Source: Chthoniobacterales bacterium (GTDB lineage Bacteria; Verrucomicrobiota; Verrucomicrobiia; Chthoniobacterales; UBA10450). From it: DNA of 25,236 nucleotides. The stretch covers positions 1 through 25,236 of the forward strand of contig JACCTI010000376.1 of NCBI GenBank assembly GCA_013812515.1. Reading direction: 5' to 3'. Each line of letters opens with the position of its first letter. The first letter of the stretch is position 1. The notes under the pieces were generated by a model that made no database searches, had not been told where the DNA came from, and saw only the letters and a list, made by a program, of their open reading frames with translations. Made by a program: the position numbers and the translations under genes. Shown here piece by piece: positions 1-7,849 of the stretch.

Positions 1-263
1 AGCGCCAGCTTCGGCCCAATACCGCTCACATTATTGACGAGCAGCCGGAACAGGTCGCGCTCCGCCGGCGACATAAAGCCATACAAAATGTGCGCATCTT
101 CGCGCACGTGCAGGTGGGTCAGAATCTGCACGGCCTGACCGACCGCCGGCAATCGATCGTAGCTCGAGAGCGGGATTAGCACTTCGTAGCCAACGCCATT
201 TACATCGAGCGTTGCCTGCGTCGGCAAGGCCGCGGCGAGCTTGCCCGCGAGAAAGGTAATCAT
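1..263 (-). CDS. ruvA: Holliday junction branch-migration protein RuvA, N-terminal part
   Basis: This is the first 87 residues of RuvA. The gene runs off the left edge of the window, so it is missing its C-terminal two thirds. RuvA tetramers bind four-way junctions and load the RuvB motor during recombinational repair. Visible family hallmarks are the OB-fold opening MITFLAGKL, the segment VNGVGYEV, the very characteristic VREDAHILYGF, and the first helix-hairpin-helix NVSGIGPKLA at residues 78-87. The ATG at 263 is the only sensible start because it gives the usual RuvA N-terminus directly. No clear Shine-Dalgarno precedes it. The upstream gene on the same strand is the glycosyltransferase, separated by about 150 bp containing a hairpin repeat. 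The family call is secure from the motifs alone. Confidence 0.95.
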   Translation of the reverse strand, partial: MITFLAGKLAAALPTQATLDVNGVGYEVLIPLSSYDRLPAVGQAVQILTHLHVREDAHILYGFMSPAERDLFRLLVNNVSGIGPKLA

Positions 264-321
264 TTGCCGAGACGGGTAACAGAGCAGTCGTAAACCGCAA
301 ACACGGCGCGCGCTTCTCGTT

Positions 322-398
322 GTAGCCACGGCGCTGTGTCGCCGTGAGAGCGCGTAGTGCAGCAAAAGTGCGTCGCCTCGATACAGCGAGGCGGCTAC
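322..398. repeat. Inverted pair of REP-like hairpins (BIME-like)
   Basis: Two related hairpins face each other between ruvA and the glycosyltransferase gene. The first is GTAGC followed by CACGGCG / loop CTGTGT / CGCCGTG (stem 327-346). The second, on the opposite strand, is GTAGCC followed by CGCCTCG / loop CTGTAT / CGAGGCG (374-393). Both share the GTAGC lead-in, a 7-bp perfect stem and a CTGTnT loop, but the stem sequences differ with pairing kept. The head-to-head arrangement resembles bacterial interspersed mosaic elements. It may act as a transcript end or stabiliser for the glycosyltransferase mRNA. Confidence 0.7.
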
Positions 399-417
399 AG
401 TGCGGCTCCAACGGCGC

Positions 418-1920
418 TCACGACGGTTTCAGCAGCAACGTTAACTCGAGACGTTTGCCGTTCGAAGTATTAAATCCGCGCACCGAGTAGCTCTTCCAAC
501 CGGCAGGAAGTGCCGGATACAACTCCGCCGCGGCAGCGGTGGGAAGAACGACGAAGCGCGGTCCCGGCGTTTCCATGAACGGCTTCACGGCCTTGTCTGC
601 AAGATCCGCCATGAATCCCTTCACATACTTCCGGAAATACCAGACGAGCGTAGGATCCTTGTAATGGGTGGCGCCGAATTCCATCTCGGGCGTCAGATCG
701 TTTCGCGCCTGCAGCATCAGCTCACGCGAGATAAAGAACTTCGCCACGAGCGGGGTGGCCGCAGCCGCCAGCAGCCCAGCGCAGGCTGCGGAGAGCGCAG
801 TCCACCGAACGTAGCGCTCCGCGTGGGGCCGGTCCAGAAATGACTTCGCGAGCAGCAACGCCAGCAGCGGAAACGCGGGTAACGTGTAGTGTGGCAGCTT
901 GGTCTTCATCAACGTGAACACCACAAAAATGACTGCCGCTGCGGCGATCAGATAGTTGTCGAGCGGATCCCGTTTCCGCCAAAGACGCATTGCCAGGCGG
1001 GGCAGACTGAAGGCCCACGGGAAGAATGTCAGGAAGATGATGACGAAGTAGAACGGCAGCGCGATGAGGTAAGTGGCGAAGGACTTGCCACCGTGTCCTT
1101 CCATCGCGCCAACGGATCGCGCTACGACGTGCCGTCCGATACCGATGCGGAAAAATTCGCCGTTCGTCCGGAGCAACGCCGGGATGCCCCAGGTCGCGAC
1201 AATGGACAACGTCAGCAGCAATCCGGTGAAGAAGAGAAAGCGGCGATTCAGCTTCACGTCGGGCAGGAAAAACTTCGTCACCGCAACCGCGAGGAGCGGC
1301 GTCCAGCCGATCGGCCCTTTGGCCAAAAACGCGCCGGCTAACGAGAGATAAAAAAACCACCACCACGCAGGGGACGGTTGAGGCTCGAGGGTTGAGGGTT
1401 GATTGAGGGCTTTCGATAGGTGATCACGCAGCAGCTCATACCCGGCCCAATGCGCCGCCGTCACAAACAGCACCAGCCACATGTCCGCGACCGCCGCTTT
1501 CGCGTGCAGGAACGTCTGGAAGCAGATCGTGAACATGATCGCCGCCCACCAGCCGATCCTTTCATCGCCCAGACGGCGTCCCCAGGCCAGAAGCAGCAAC
1601 GCCGTGAACGCCGCCGCGACTGCGGATGGAAATCGTGCCGCGAAGTCACTTTCCCCGAGCAGCCGGTAACTCGCGGTCTGAAACCAGTAGGTGAGCGGCG
1701 GTTTGTCGAAGCGATATCGATTGTTGAAAAACGGAACCAAGTAGTCACTCCGCTCGATCATCTCGCGCGATGCTTCGGCGAAACGCGGCTCGTCGCGATC
1801 GATCAAGGGGAGCGTCCAGGTCCCCGCAAGATGGAAGAGAAGGCAACCGGCGAAGAGCAGCAGGAATTTGCGGATTGCAGGTTGCAATGGCGGATTGAAA
1901 GATAGGCGCCTCTGAAACAC
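418..1920 (-). CDS. GT39/ArnT-like membrane glycosyltransferase
   Basis: A polytopic inner-membrane glycosyltransferase of the ArnT/PMT superfamily. These enzymes move a sugar from a polyprenyl-phosphate donor to an envelope acceptor such as lipid A or protein. The first periplasmic loop carries the family signature: DRDEPRFAEASREM, whose acidic residue is the presumed catalytic one, followed by the donor-loop motif RFDKPPLTYW. About ten hydrophobic segments follow, including the KTKLPHYTLPAFP stretch typical of the family, and then a short soluble C-terminal tail. The open frame extends to an ATG at 2037, but that would overlap the divergent PAP2 gene by 100 bp. I therefore prefer the GTG at 1920 (500 residues); a TTG at 1887 is also possible. 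The acceptor cannot be told from the sequence. A PAP2 phosphatase next door fits undecaprenyl-phosphate turnover. Confidence 0.88.
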   Translation of the reverse strand: MFQRRLSFNPPLQPAIRKFLLLFAGCLLFHLAGTWTLPLIDRDEPRFAEASREMIERSDYLVPFFNNRYRFDKPPLTYWFQTASYRLLGESDFAARFPSAVAAAFTALLLLAWGRRLGDERIGWWAAIMFTICFQTFLHAKAAVADMWLVLFVTAAHWAGYELLRDHLSKALNQPSTLEPQPSPAWWWFFYLSLAGAFLAKGPIGWTPLLAVAVTKFFLPDVKLNRRFLFFTGLLLTLSIVATWGIPALLRTNGEFFRIGIGRHVVARSVGAMEGHGGKSFATYLIALPFYFVIIFLTFFPWAFSLPRLAMRLWRKRDPLDNYLIAAAAVIFVVFTLMKTKLPHYTLPAFPLLALLLAKSFLDRPHAERYVRWTALSAACAGLLAAAATPLVAKFFISRELMLQARNDLTPEMEFGATHYKDPTLVWYFRKYVKGFMADLADKAVKPFMETPGPRFVVLPTAAAAELYPALPAGWKSYSVRGFNTSNGKRLELTLLLKPS

Positions 1921-1937
1921 AAACCGGAAATTGGGCG

Positions 1938-2552
1938 GTGAGCGCGCCGCGCATCCGCCGCTGGTGGTTTGTTGGGGCACTGTTCGGCGCAGCCATTCTA
2001 GCGGCGGCGTTCCTTTGCGACGCCGCGGTCCAAACATGGGTTGTGCAACATCAAACTCCTTCCGCTCTCGGCTTGATGCGTTTTGTGACTAAATGGGGCG
2101 ATTGGCCCACGCATGTTGCAGCCGGTGTCCTTGGCGCCGCGATCGCGTATGCACTTGGGAAGCGAGAGTGGCTGGTGATTTTTGCTGCCATGGTCATCGC
2201 CTGCGCCGTCGCTGGTTCCGTTAATCGGGTAATCAAGGTGACGGCCGGACGTTCGCGTCCATCGGTCAAAGTCGAACGTGGCTGGAATGGTCCGAGCGCG
2301 AAATCGGACTATCATGCCTTTCCTTCTGGCCACACTGCGGCCTCAACTGCGTTCTTCGCCGCGCTCGTGTTCGCGCGGCGCAGGATCGGCCTTGCGTTGC
2401 TGCCGAATCCGCTCCTCATCGCTGCGTCGCGGATCTATCTGAACGCGCACTACCTGTCCGATGTTGTCTTCGCCGCGATGCTTGGGATCGCTTGTGCTGC
2501 GCTTGTGTGGTATTTCGCGGCGCGCCAACCTGTCCTGCGACCTTCGGGTTGA
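1938..2552 (+). CDS. PAP2-family membrane phosphatase
   Basis: A 204-residue membrane phosphatase of the PAP2 / type 2 phosphatidic acid phosphatase family, which dephosphorylates lipid phosphates such as undecaprenyl pyrophosphate or phosphatidylglycerol phosphate. All three catalytic motifs are present: K100 to RP107-108 (KVTAGRSRP), PSGH at 129-132, and SR...H...D at R165, H171 and D175. Hydrophobic segments surround them, and the first (about 10-28) may be an uncleaved signal anchor. The start is a GTG with no strong ribosome binding site. The gene is divergent from the glycosyltransferase, with only 17 bp between the chosen starts, so the two promoters must overlap the coding ends. A link to lipid-carrier recycling is inferred from the family and the neighbour. 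The exact substrate is unknown. Confidence 0.9.
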   Translation: MSAPRIRRWWFVGALFGAAILAAAFLCDAAVQTWVVQHQTPSALGLMRFVTKWGDWPTHVAAGVLGAAIAYALGKREWLVIFAAMVIACAVAGSVNRVIKVTAGRSRPSVKVERGWNGPSAKSDYHAFPSGHTAASTAFFAALVFARRRIGLALLPNPLLIAASRIYLNAHYLSDVVFAAMLGIACAALVWYFAARQPVLRPSG

Positions 2553-2714
2553 GCGAAGCAGGTTTGTTCGCGCTCGGCGCTGTTCCTGTATTACTGCGGA
2601 GATACGAAAACGAGCATGGCGTCACTTGTCCGGGCGGAAATCGCGGCCATCTGCCGCAGCCCTCGAACTTGATGATAGAGGTGTCGATGCAACAATGATC
2701 CGCGGCTTGCATCG

Positions 2715-2799
2715 GGAGGGGTGGTCGAGCGGTTGATGGCTCCGGTCTTGAAAACCGGCAGGGCGAAAGCCCTCGTGGGTTCGAATCCCACCCCCTCCG
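2715..2799 (+). tRNA. tRNA-Ser (anticodon UGA)
   Basis: A complete class II tRNA. The acceptor stem GGAGGGG (2715-2721) pairs with CCCCTCC (2792-2798), with discriminator G at 2799. The anticodon loop CTTGAAA carries UGA, which reads UCA and UCN serine codons. A long variable arm has the stem GGGC/GCCC around GAAA. The T arm is GTGGG-TTCGAAT-CCCAC. The 3' CCA is not encoded. It stands alone on the plus strand after the PAP2 gene. Confidence 0.97.
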
Positions 2800-2860
2800 C
2801 TTTCCCTTTACTGATTCTCGGGGCGCAACGCAGCGCCGCAAAGGGCTTTTGAGCTGGGTG

Positions 2861-3982
2861 CTATAAGTCGAAGTTTATTACTACTTTGCCTCGGGCATGG
2901 CCTTCTTCCAGATAGCGGATCGCCGCAGGGACCTCACTGAATTTGTAACGTCTGTCGATGACGGGCGTGACCTTTCCGGCCTGCATGAGATCGCGCAGGA
3001 TCATCAGATCCTCTTGCTTCACTTTGGCCAGCATCATGCCCATCTCCTGGCTCACGAACGGTGAGAGCAGAGCCGCGTTGATCACGCGGTCCATCGGAGC
3101 TATCCAGCGACCGGCTGCCCCTCCGATGATGACGTATTTCCCGTTAGGATTGAGGACGCGCCTGCATTCCAGCAACGAACGATTGCTCACAGTGTCGAGG
3201 ATCACGTCGTAACGTTGCGCAGTCTGAGTGAAGTCTTCTTTGGTGTAGTCGATGACCTGATCAGCGCCGATGGAACGGACCATCTCCGTGTTCCTCGTGC
3301 TGCAGACGCCGGTCACATGTGCGCCAAATGACTTCGCGATTTGCACCGCAAAGGTGCCGACGCCACCGGACGCGCCGTTGATCAAGACCTTCTGTCCCGC
3401 CTGAACCTTTCCTTTGTCGCGAAGAGCCTGCAACGCCGTCAGCCCAGCAATTTGGACCGCCCCAGCTTGATCGAAGGTCATGTTCTCCGGCTTCATGACC
3501 AGGGAATGCTCGGAGAGACAGACATACTCGGCGAACGCTCCAGTCTTCCCGCCGAAGACTTCGTCGCCGGGTTTGAACTGCTTCACGTTCTTACCGACGC
3601 CTTCAATCGTCCCTGCGAAGTCGACGCCGAGTCGCGTACTCTTCGGTTTGCGCAGCCCCGTCCCCATCCGCATGACGTACGGCTCGCCTCGCATGAAGTG
3701 GAAGTCGTAAGGATTAACCGAACCCGCGTAGACTTTGATCAAGGCCTGGTCGTCATTCGGCACAGGCTTTGCGATCTCCACAAGCTTCAGGACATCGGGT
3801 GAACCATAGTCGCAGTAGACGATGGCTTTCATCGTGTCGCCTTGCACCGCGGTCAGGCGATCGCAGTCGTTCGTCGACCTCCAGTAGGCGATAAGGAGCG
3901 CGATCAGCCCTACGGAAAACGCGAGTACAATTGCGACCCCAGTCCATTTCACGATTCGCTTCAAAACAAGCTTAAGCTTCAT
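2861..3982 (-). CDS. MDR-family NAD(P)-dependent oxidoreductase with N-terminal membrane anchor
   Basis: A 373-residue medium-chain dehydrogenase/reductase resembling quinone oxidoreductases (zinc-free QOR type). The catalytic GroES-like half starts at about residue 51 (MKAIVYCDYG) and contains SVNPYDFHFMRG and LGVDFAGTIEGVG. The Rossmann half has the nucleotide-binding loop NGASGGVGTFAVQIA near residues 202-216, followed by GADQVIDY. The catalytic-zinc cysteine/histidine set of true alcohol dehydrogenases is not seen. Unusually, residues 1-50 add a basic stretch and one transmembrane helix (about 15-34), so the enzyme is probably tethered with its domain in the cytoplasm. The ATG at 3982 gives this anchored form. 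The internal ATG at residue 51 would give a normal soluble MDR, but the encoded helix is clean and in frame, so I keep the long form. The substrate is unknown. Confidence 0.85.
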   Translation of the reverse strand: MKLKLVLKRIVKWTGVAIVLAFSVGLIALLIAYWRSTNDCDRLTAVQGDTMKAIVYCDYGSPDVLKLVEIAKPVPNDDQALIKVYAGSVNPYDFHFMRGEPYVMRMGTGLRKPKSTRLGVDFAGTIEGVGKNVKQFKPGDEVFGGKTGAFAEYVCLSEHSLVMKPENMTFDQAGAVQIAGLTALQALRDKGKVQAGQKVLINGASGGVGTFAVQIAKSFGAHVTGVCSTRNTEMVRSIGADQVIDYTKEDFTQTAQRYDVILDTVSNRSLLECRRVLNPNGKYVIIGGAAGRWIAPMDRVINAALLSPFVSQEMGMMLAKVKQEDLMILRDLMQAGKVTPVIDRRYKFSEVPAAIRYLEEGHARGKVVINFDL

Positions 3983-4348
3983 ACGTCATGCTTTCTGGTG
4001 GTGTGAATTGAACGTCGGTCACTCCGCGCGACGCAGCCTCGTTAGGCTGATCCGCGCGACGCGTGTTTGGACGGATCGAGCCGGGTGCAACAGATGTTCG
4101 ACACAGGATCTGGTTGCAAGAGTAGAATTCGCGGTGCGAGCGCGTGAAATCCGCCCTCATCCTGTGTCTAACAGTGGTTGCAAAAGAGAATTCCCCTCAC
4201 CCCGACCCTTTCCCAACGGGAGAGGTGATCCCTTCTCCTTCGACTCGCCACTTCATTTTGGAATCGCCCTAACAGCTCCGTGCGAATCGAAAGCTGCGCG
4301 GGCAATTACCCACTCGACAATGCGACAAGTTCATATGAACATAACGAC
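3983..4348. other. Intergenic region with several inverted and direct repeats, no gene
   Basis: No convincing gene lies here; the short open frames have no recognisable content. It holds a small hairpin CAGCCT-cgtt-AGGCTG (4034-4049) and a perfect 10-bp inverted repeat GACACAGGAT (4100-4109) / ATCCTGTGTC (4159-4168). An imperfect direct repeat built on TGGTTGCAA...GAATTC occurs at about 4110-4130 and 4174-4192. A stretch with the pattern CCCTCACCCCGACCC then TTTCCC-aac-GGGAGAGG (about 4194-4225) looks like a dispersed-repeat relic. The promoters of the two divergent flanking genes must lie within it, but I cannot place them. Confidence 0.5.
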
Positions 4349-5500
4349 ATGTTGGGCGGACTGAAGGTTGACGGGAGAGGAGAGCCGAAGAAGAAGCGTC
4401 CTCTCTCTACGAAGCTTGCTTACACGGAGTATCAGGAAGCGCCTGTTCCTGAAGTTTACCGTGGCCGCGGCGCTTCCGGTAACCCGGCCAATCGCTTCGA
4501 AGCTCTGCACATCGATTTGGACCCCGTCGAGCCCAGCGATGCAGAAGCAGAGCGCCCGAAGCTTCCGACCCGATTTTACCGCGACCTGACGAAGACGATC
4601 ATCTCGCGCAACACGAGCCCGGACGTCAGTTTCGAGACAAGCGTCAATCCCTACCGCGGTTGCGAGCACGGCTGTGTTTACTGCTTCGCGCGGCCCACGC
4701 ACGAATATCTCGGATTCTCCGCTGGCCTCGATTTCGAGAGCAAGATCATGGTAAAGGAAGACGCGCCCGAGCTGCTGGAGGCTGAGCTTTCGTCGCCAAA
4801 CTGGAAGCCGCAAACTCTCGTGCTTAGCGGAGTCACGGACCCGTACCAGCCGATCGAACGCAAAATGCAGATTACGCGGCGGTGCCTTCAGGTGCTCGCA
4901 AAGTTCCGCAATCCGGTCGGCATCCTGACGAAAAACCGGCTCGTCACGCGTGACATCGAGGTACTCAAGGAACTGGCGGAACACAACGCGGTCGCCGTGA
5001 ACATTTCCGTCACTTCGCTCGATCCGAAATTGCAACGCATTCTCGAGCCGCGCACCTCTCCGCCTCAGGCGCGCTTCGATGCGATCGCGCAGTTTCGCGA
5101 AGCGGGCATTCCGATCGGCGTGATGGTTGCGCCGATCATCCCCGGCATCACCGATCACGAAATGCCCGCAATCCTCGAGGCGTGCGGGAGGGCTGGCGCG
5201 CAGTTTGCCGGCTATGTGGTCCTGCGCTTGCCGTGGGCGGTGAAGCCGCTCGTGGAGCGCTGGCTCCAGGAGCATTTCCCCGATCGCAAAGAGAAGGTGC
5301 TGGGCCGGCTGCGCGCGATGCACGGCGGCGAGCGCGTTTACAATTCTCAGTGGAGCAAGCGCCAGACGGGCGAGGGGATTTTCGCGGAGCAGATTGGAAG
5401 AATGTTCGAAGTCGCGCGCCGGCGGGCGGGAATGGGCGAACGGCCGGTGCTATCGACGGCAGCTTTCCGACGAGTCACACCGCAGTTGGAACTGTTGTAA
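4349..5500 (+). CDS. PA0069-family radical SAM protein
   Basis: A radical SAM enzyme of the PA0069 / SplB-like group. The iron-sulfur cluster motif CEHGCVYC (CX3CX2C; C105, C109, C112 counting from the chosen start) sits in the expected NPYRGCEHGCVYCFARPTHEY context. The N-terminal GRGASGNPANRFE block and the later LSGVTDPYQPIE, ILTKN, NISVTSLD and APIIPGITDHE segments complete a TIM-barrel radical SAM core. Members are found in many bacteria, but their substrate is not established, so only the chemistry class can be stated: reductive SAM cleavage to a 5'-deoxyadenosyl radical. The frame is also open to a GTG at 4280. The ATG at 4349 is preferred because the extra residues are unlike the family. 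No good ribosome binding site is seen for either. Confidence 0.9.
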   Translation: MLGGLKVDGRGEPKKKRPLSTKLAYTEYQEAPVPEVYRGRGASGNPANRFEALHIDLDPVEPSDAEAERPKLPTRFYRDLTKTIISRNTSPDVSFETSVNPYRGCEHGCVYCFARPTHEYLGFSAGLDFESKIMVKEDAPELLEAELSSPNWKPQTLVLSGVTDPYQPIERKMQITRRCLQVLAKFRNPVGILTKNRLVTRDIEVLKELAEHNAVAVNISVTSLDPKLQRILEPRTSPPQARFDAIAQFREAGIPIGVMVAPIIPGITDHEMPAILEACGRAGAQFAGYVVLRLPWAVKPLVERWLQEHFPDRKEKVLGRLRAMHGGERVYNSQWSKRQTGEGIFAEQIGRMFEVARRRAGMGERPVLSTAAFRRVTPQLELL

Positions 5501-5509
5501 CGTGCCACT

Positions 5510-5985
5510 GCGCGCGCGTCGTCTGCCGCCAGCATGCCTTTCTGTTCGCGCATCACCGTTCACATCGCGATGCCGCGATCGCACCGAAGCTGGCCATGGT
5601 CGGATACCAGACGCTCCAACCGAACCGATCTCAGCTATCCGGTCAATGGGAGCGCGAGCGCGGTGCCGTAATATTGAATGAGTCCACCACGCCGGAGGCA
5701 AAGCCAGCCATCTTGCGTCCGCCCATGTCCAGGGGCGCCGCCCTGCCGATAATTGCGTGCGTGGACTTCGCGGTGAGCGCGATGAGGACGAGGAACATGC
5801 AGCCGAGGAAAATGCCGCGGAGCGTCGGGCCGACCACGCCGGAGATGATTTACGCCGGCTGCGAGGAGAATGACGCACGTCCCGAGAAAATAGAGAAACA
5901 TCGCCACAGGCGAACGACGGCGCTTGAAGACCTTATCGGAAATAACACCGGCGGAGAGAGCGGCGAACACGGATGAGCGGCCTCG
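5510..5985 (-). pseudogene. Decayed MFS transporter (C-terminal half remnant)
   Basis: Three minus-strand frames read successively through the C-terminal half of a major facilitator transporter of the organophosphate/anion symporter type. The first frame gives SAGVISDKVFKRRRSP then FLYFLGTCVILLAAG (about 5970-5850). After a frameshift near 5850 it continues as GPTLRGIFLGCMFLVLIALTA and DMGGRKMAGFASGVVDSF. A second shift near 5680 leads to QYYGTALALPLTG and a stop, and GWSVWYPTMASFGAIAA continues in yet another frame near 5610. SDKxFKRRRxP is the MFS loop signature, and GRKMAGFASGVVDSFQYYG is typical of the helix 10-11 region. The N-terminal half is missing. At least three frame breaks make this a pseudogene rather than a sequencing slip, though an assembly error should be ruled out. 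Confidence 0.8.
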
Positions 5986-5995
5986 TATTCATGGT

Positions 5996-6250
5996 TCAGA
6001 AAACCGCCGGTGGCTTTGCCTCCATTTGCAACTTGAGCTGCTCAACGAATAAAGAATCGCGAGCTGATGCGAACTGTTCCGCACCGCGCCGGTGCGGGCC
6101 GTAAGCGGTGGCTCGTGCCCGCGCACGGGCCTGAGTATTCGCAGTCCACTCGACAATCACGGAATGAGGGCGCGCCCAATCTAGGGCGTCGAACAAGAAC
6201 AGGCCCTGTGCTCGCTGTGATCATGTTTTCCATCATCTGGGCCACCACGC
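5996..6250 (-). other. Unidentified remnant between pseudogene and DUF4340 gene
   Basis: Two overlapping minus-strand frames look protein-like but have no recognisable family: DALDWARPHSVIVEWTANTQ with SARDSLFVEQLKLQMEAKPP in one, and MENMITASTGPVLV just upstream in the other. The compositional quality (VEWTANTQ, FVEQLKLQMEA) suggests the end of a real gene broken by a frameshift near 6200. It could equally be chance coding potential in GC-rich DNA. Positions 6250-6327 contain nothing I can identify. Confidence 0.3.
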
Positions 6251-6327
6251 CTACTTTTCTGGCCGGTGATTCATCAGTTGTAGGGCACGGCTATTGGCGG
6301 GATGGCGCCACAGTAATGCAGGTTTGT

Positions 6328-7836
6328 CTAATCGATCGGTTCATTGCCCGCGGTGGTCCATTCCTTGTTCGCGCCGCGCGTTAATGCAATCTCGCGGTCT
6401 GTCGTGACGCTGAGACGCTGGATGTCTTGCGGCTTCGTGTTGAAGGTCGCGAGCTTCTGCCATTGTGCGGGATCAGTGAAGATTCCATCGAGCAACGTGC
6501 GCCGAACCGCCACGATGAAAGGCTCTTCGCCGACCCGCGCGAAGACGTTGTCCCCCTCCACTTTGCCGAAGGCGATCGTCGCAAACGGATGTTCGCCCCC
6601 ATTCGATTCCGCGGTGTTTTCCGAGGCGAAGGAACTAAACGTGATCTGCAACTGCGGTTGATCGAGCCCGTATTTCGGCAAATCGGATGCAACGTCGGCC
6701 ACGAACTGCGTGACCTGTTCGTTCTTGAGCGTGTCCAGCAACCGGGTCACCTCCGTCGGATTGGCGGGCTGATTGTTCCAGTTCACGATCGTCCAAGCCT
6801 GCTCCTTGCGCGCGAGCACCGTTTTCCCTTTGCCCGGCGCATCGATGGTGATGCGGTCGAGATTATTTGTGTCGATCCGCACAAGGTGCCGATCGCGCAG
6901 GTCGGCGGGTGTAGAGTTCAGAATCTCCTCCACCTTTTTCGGGAGCGTGTAGACGAAATTACGAGCCGAAAAGCGCACGTAAACCTGGTCGTTCTGCTTT
7001 TCCGGCGCTGCGCCGATTTGCAGCATCTGGCCCTCTTTGTCGTCTGGTTTAAAGAGCGTGATCGAGCCGCGCGGCTCGGCCAGCCCGTACGGTTGCAGGT
7101 CGCCACGGTCATCCGCGATGAACTGCTCGATGCGCGCACCGGTAACCTGCGAAATCAGATCGCTGACTTTTTGTGTATCGCCGCGCGTTCGCAACGGCTT
7201 CAGGATTTCCCATGCGTCGCCCTGCTTCTGTAATTCCATTTCGCCGGCCGGCGTCTTCAACACAATCCGGGCGACCTGCGCCGCGGTCACTTCCGTTAAT
7301 TTGCGATCGCGGAACTCTTCCGGCTTTTTCGAGATGTCGTTCTTGACCGTGTTCCGGACGAGGAAGGTGTCTTTCGAGTCCTGGAACCGGACATACATCC
7401 TACCTTCCAAAGCCGCGTCTTTGCCGAAGAGAATTTCTGCCGGTTGCTCTTTGCCGAGCAGTTTCAATCTTAGCTTCGGTTTTTCGAGATCGTACTCCGC
7501 CAGCTTGCTTTTATCGGCGTCGATCTCCTTCGCCAGGATGGTTTGATCTTTCTCCCAGCTCTCTAGATCGCTGATCAGATTGTCGATCGCGAACTGATCT
7601 GCCTGATCCCTGATTGGAGCTTCCAGCCGCCACTTTCCCTCGATACGACGCAGTTCGATCCGATCATCCCCATTCGCGATTTGAATGCCCTCGAGCTTGT
7701 CCCGCTCGAAGTTCATGACCTGTCCGGCGCGGCGGTTCGCTTCTTCGGTGTTCGGTCCTTTGCTCTCAAAGAATTTAATCCAGACGCCCACCGCCACAAC
7801 AACAGCAAGGAGAAGGAGAGTCGTTCGCGATTTCAT
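6328..7836 (-). CDS. DUF4340 domain protein, last gene of a Gld-like ABC export cluster
   Basis: A 502-residue protein with one N-terminal membrane helix (TTLLLLAVVVAVGVWIKFF, about 4-22) and a long periplasmic region made of repeated DUF4340-type beta modules. Each module has a phrase of the type RIELRRIEGKWRLEAP, with counterparts at GEMELQKQGDAWEILKP, KTVLARKEQAWTIVNW and EIALTRGANKEWTTAG. Paired 'DLxPYGL/YGLDQP' phrases precede beta-rich stretches. It follows the GldG-type gene by 13 bp on the same strand, so the two are surely cotranscribed. DUF4340 proteins regularly accompany GldG-like auxiliary proteins, and a structural role at the outer face of the transporter is inferred. The biochemical function is unknown. 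The ATG at 7836 lacks a Shine-Dalgarno and probably relies on coupling to the upstream stop. Confidence 0.88.
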   Translation of the reverse strand: MKSRTTLLLLAVVVAVGVWIKFFESKGPNTEEANRRAGQVMNFERDKLEGIQIANGDDRIELRRIEGKWRLEAPIRDQADQFAIDNLISDLESWEKDQTILAKEIDADKSKLAEYDLEKPKLRLKLLGKEQPAEILFGKDAALEGRMYVRFQDSKDTFLVRNTVKNDISKKPEEFRDRKLTEVTAAQVARIVLKTPAGEMELQKQGDAWEILKPLRTRGDTQKVSDLISQVTGARIEQFIADDRGDLQPYGLAEPRGSITLFKPDDKEGQMLQIGAAPEKQNDQVYVRFSARNFVYTLPKKVEEILNSTPADLRDRHLVRIDTNNLDRITIDAPGKGKTVLARKEQAWTIVNWNNQPANPTEVTRLLDTLKNEQVTQFVADVASDLPKYGLDQPQLQITFSSFASENTAESNGGEHPFATIAFGKVEGDNVFARVGEEPFIVAVRRTLLDGIFTDPAQWQKLATFNTKPQDIQRLSVTTDREIALTRGANKEWTTAGNEPID

Positions 7837-7849
7837 TCGTTAGGCAATT

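Noticed and set aside
31..411. 126-codon minus-strand open frame at the left edge
   Set aside because: It overlaps the well-supported ruvA frame in a different phase and runs through the REP-like hairpins.
1921..2037. Longer N-terminus for the GT39-like protein (ATG at 2037)
   Set aside because: It would overlap the divergent PAP2 coding sequence by 100 bp, and the extra residues are arginine-rich and unlike the family.
4331..5323. 330-codon open frame on the minus strand opposite the radical SAM gene
   Set aside because: It is the antisense shadow of a strongly conserved gene. The translation is arginine-rich with no motif, which GC-rich codon structure readily produces.
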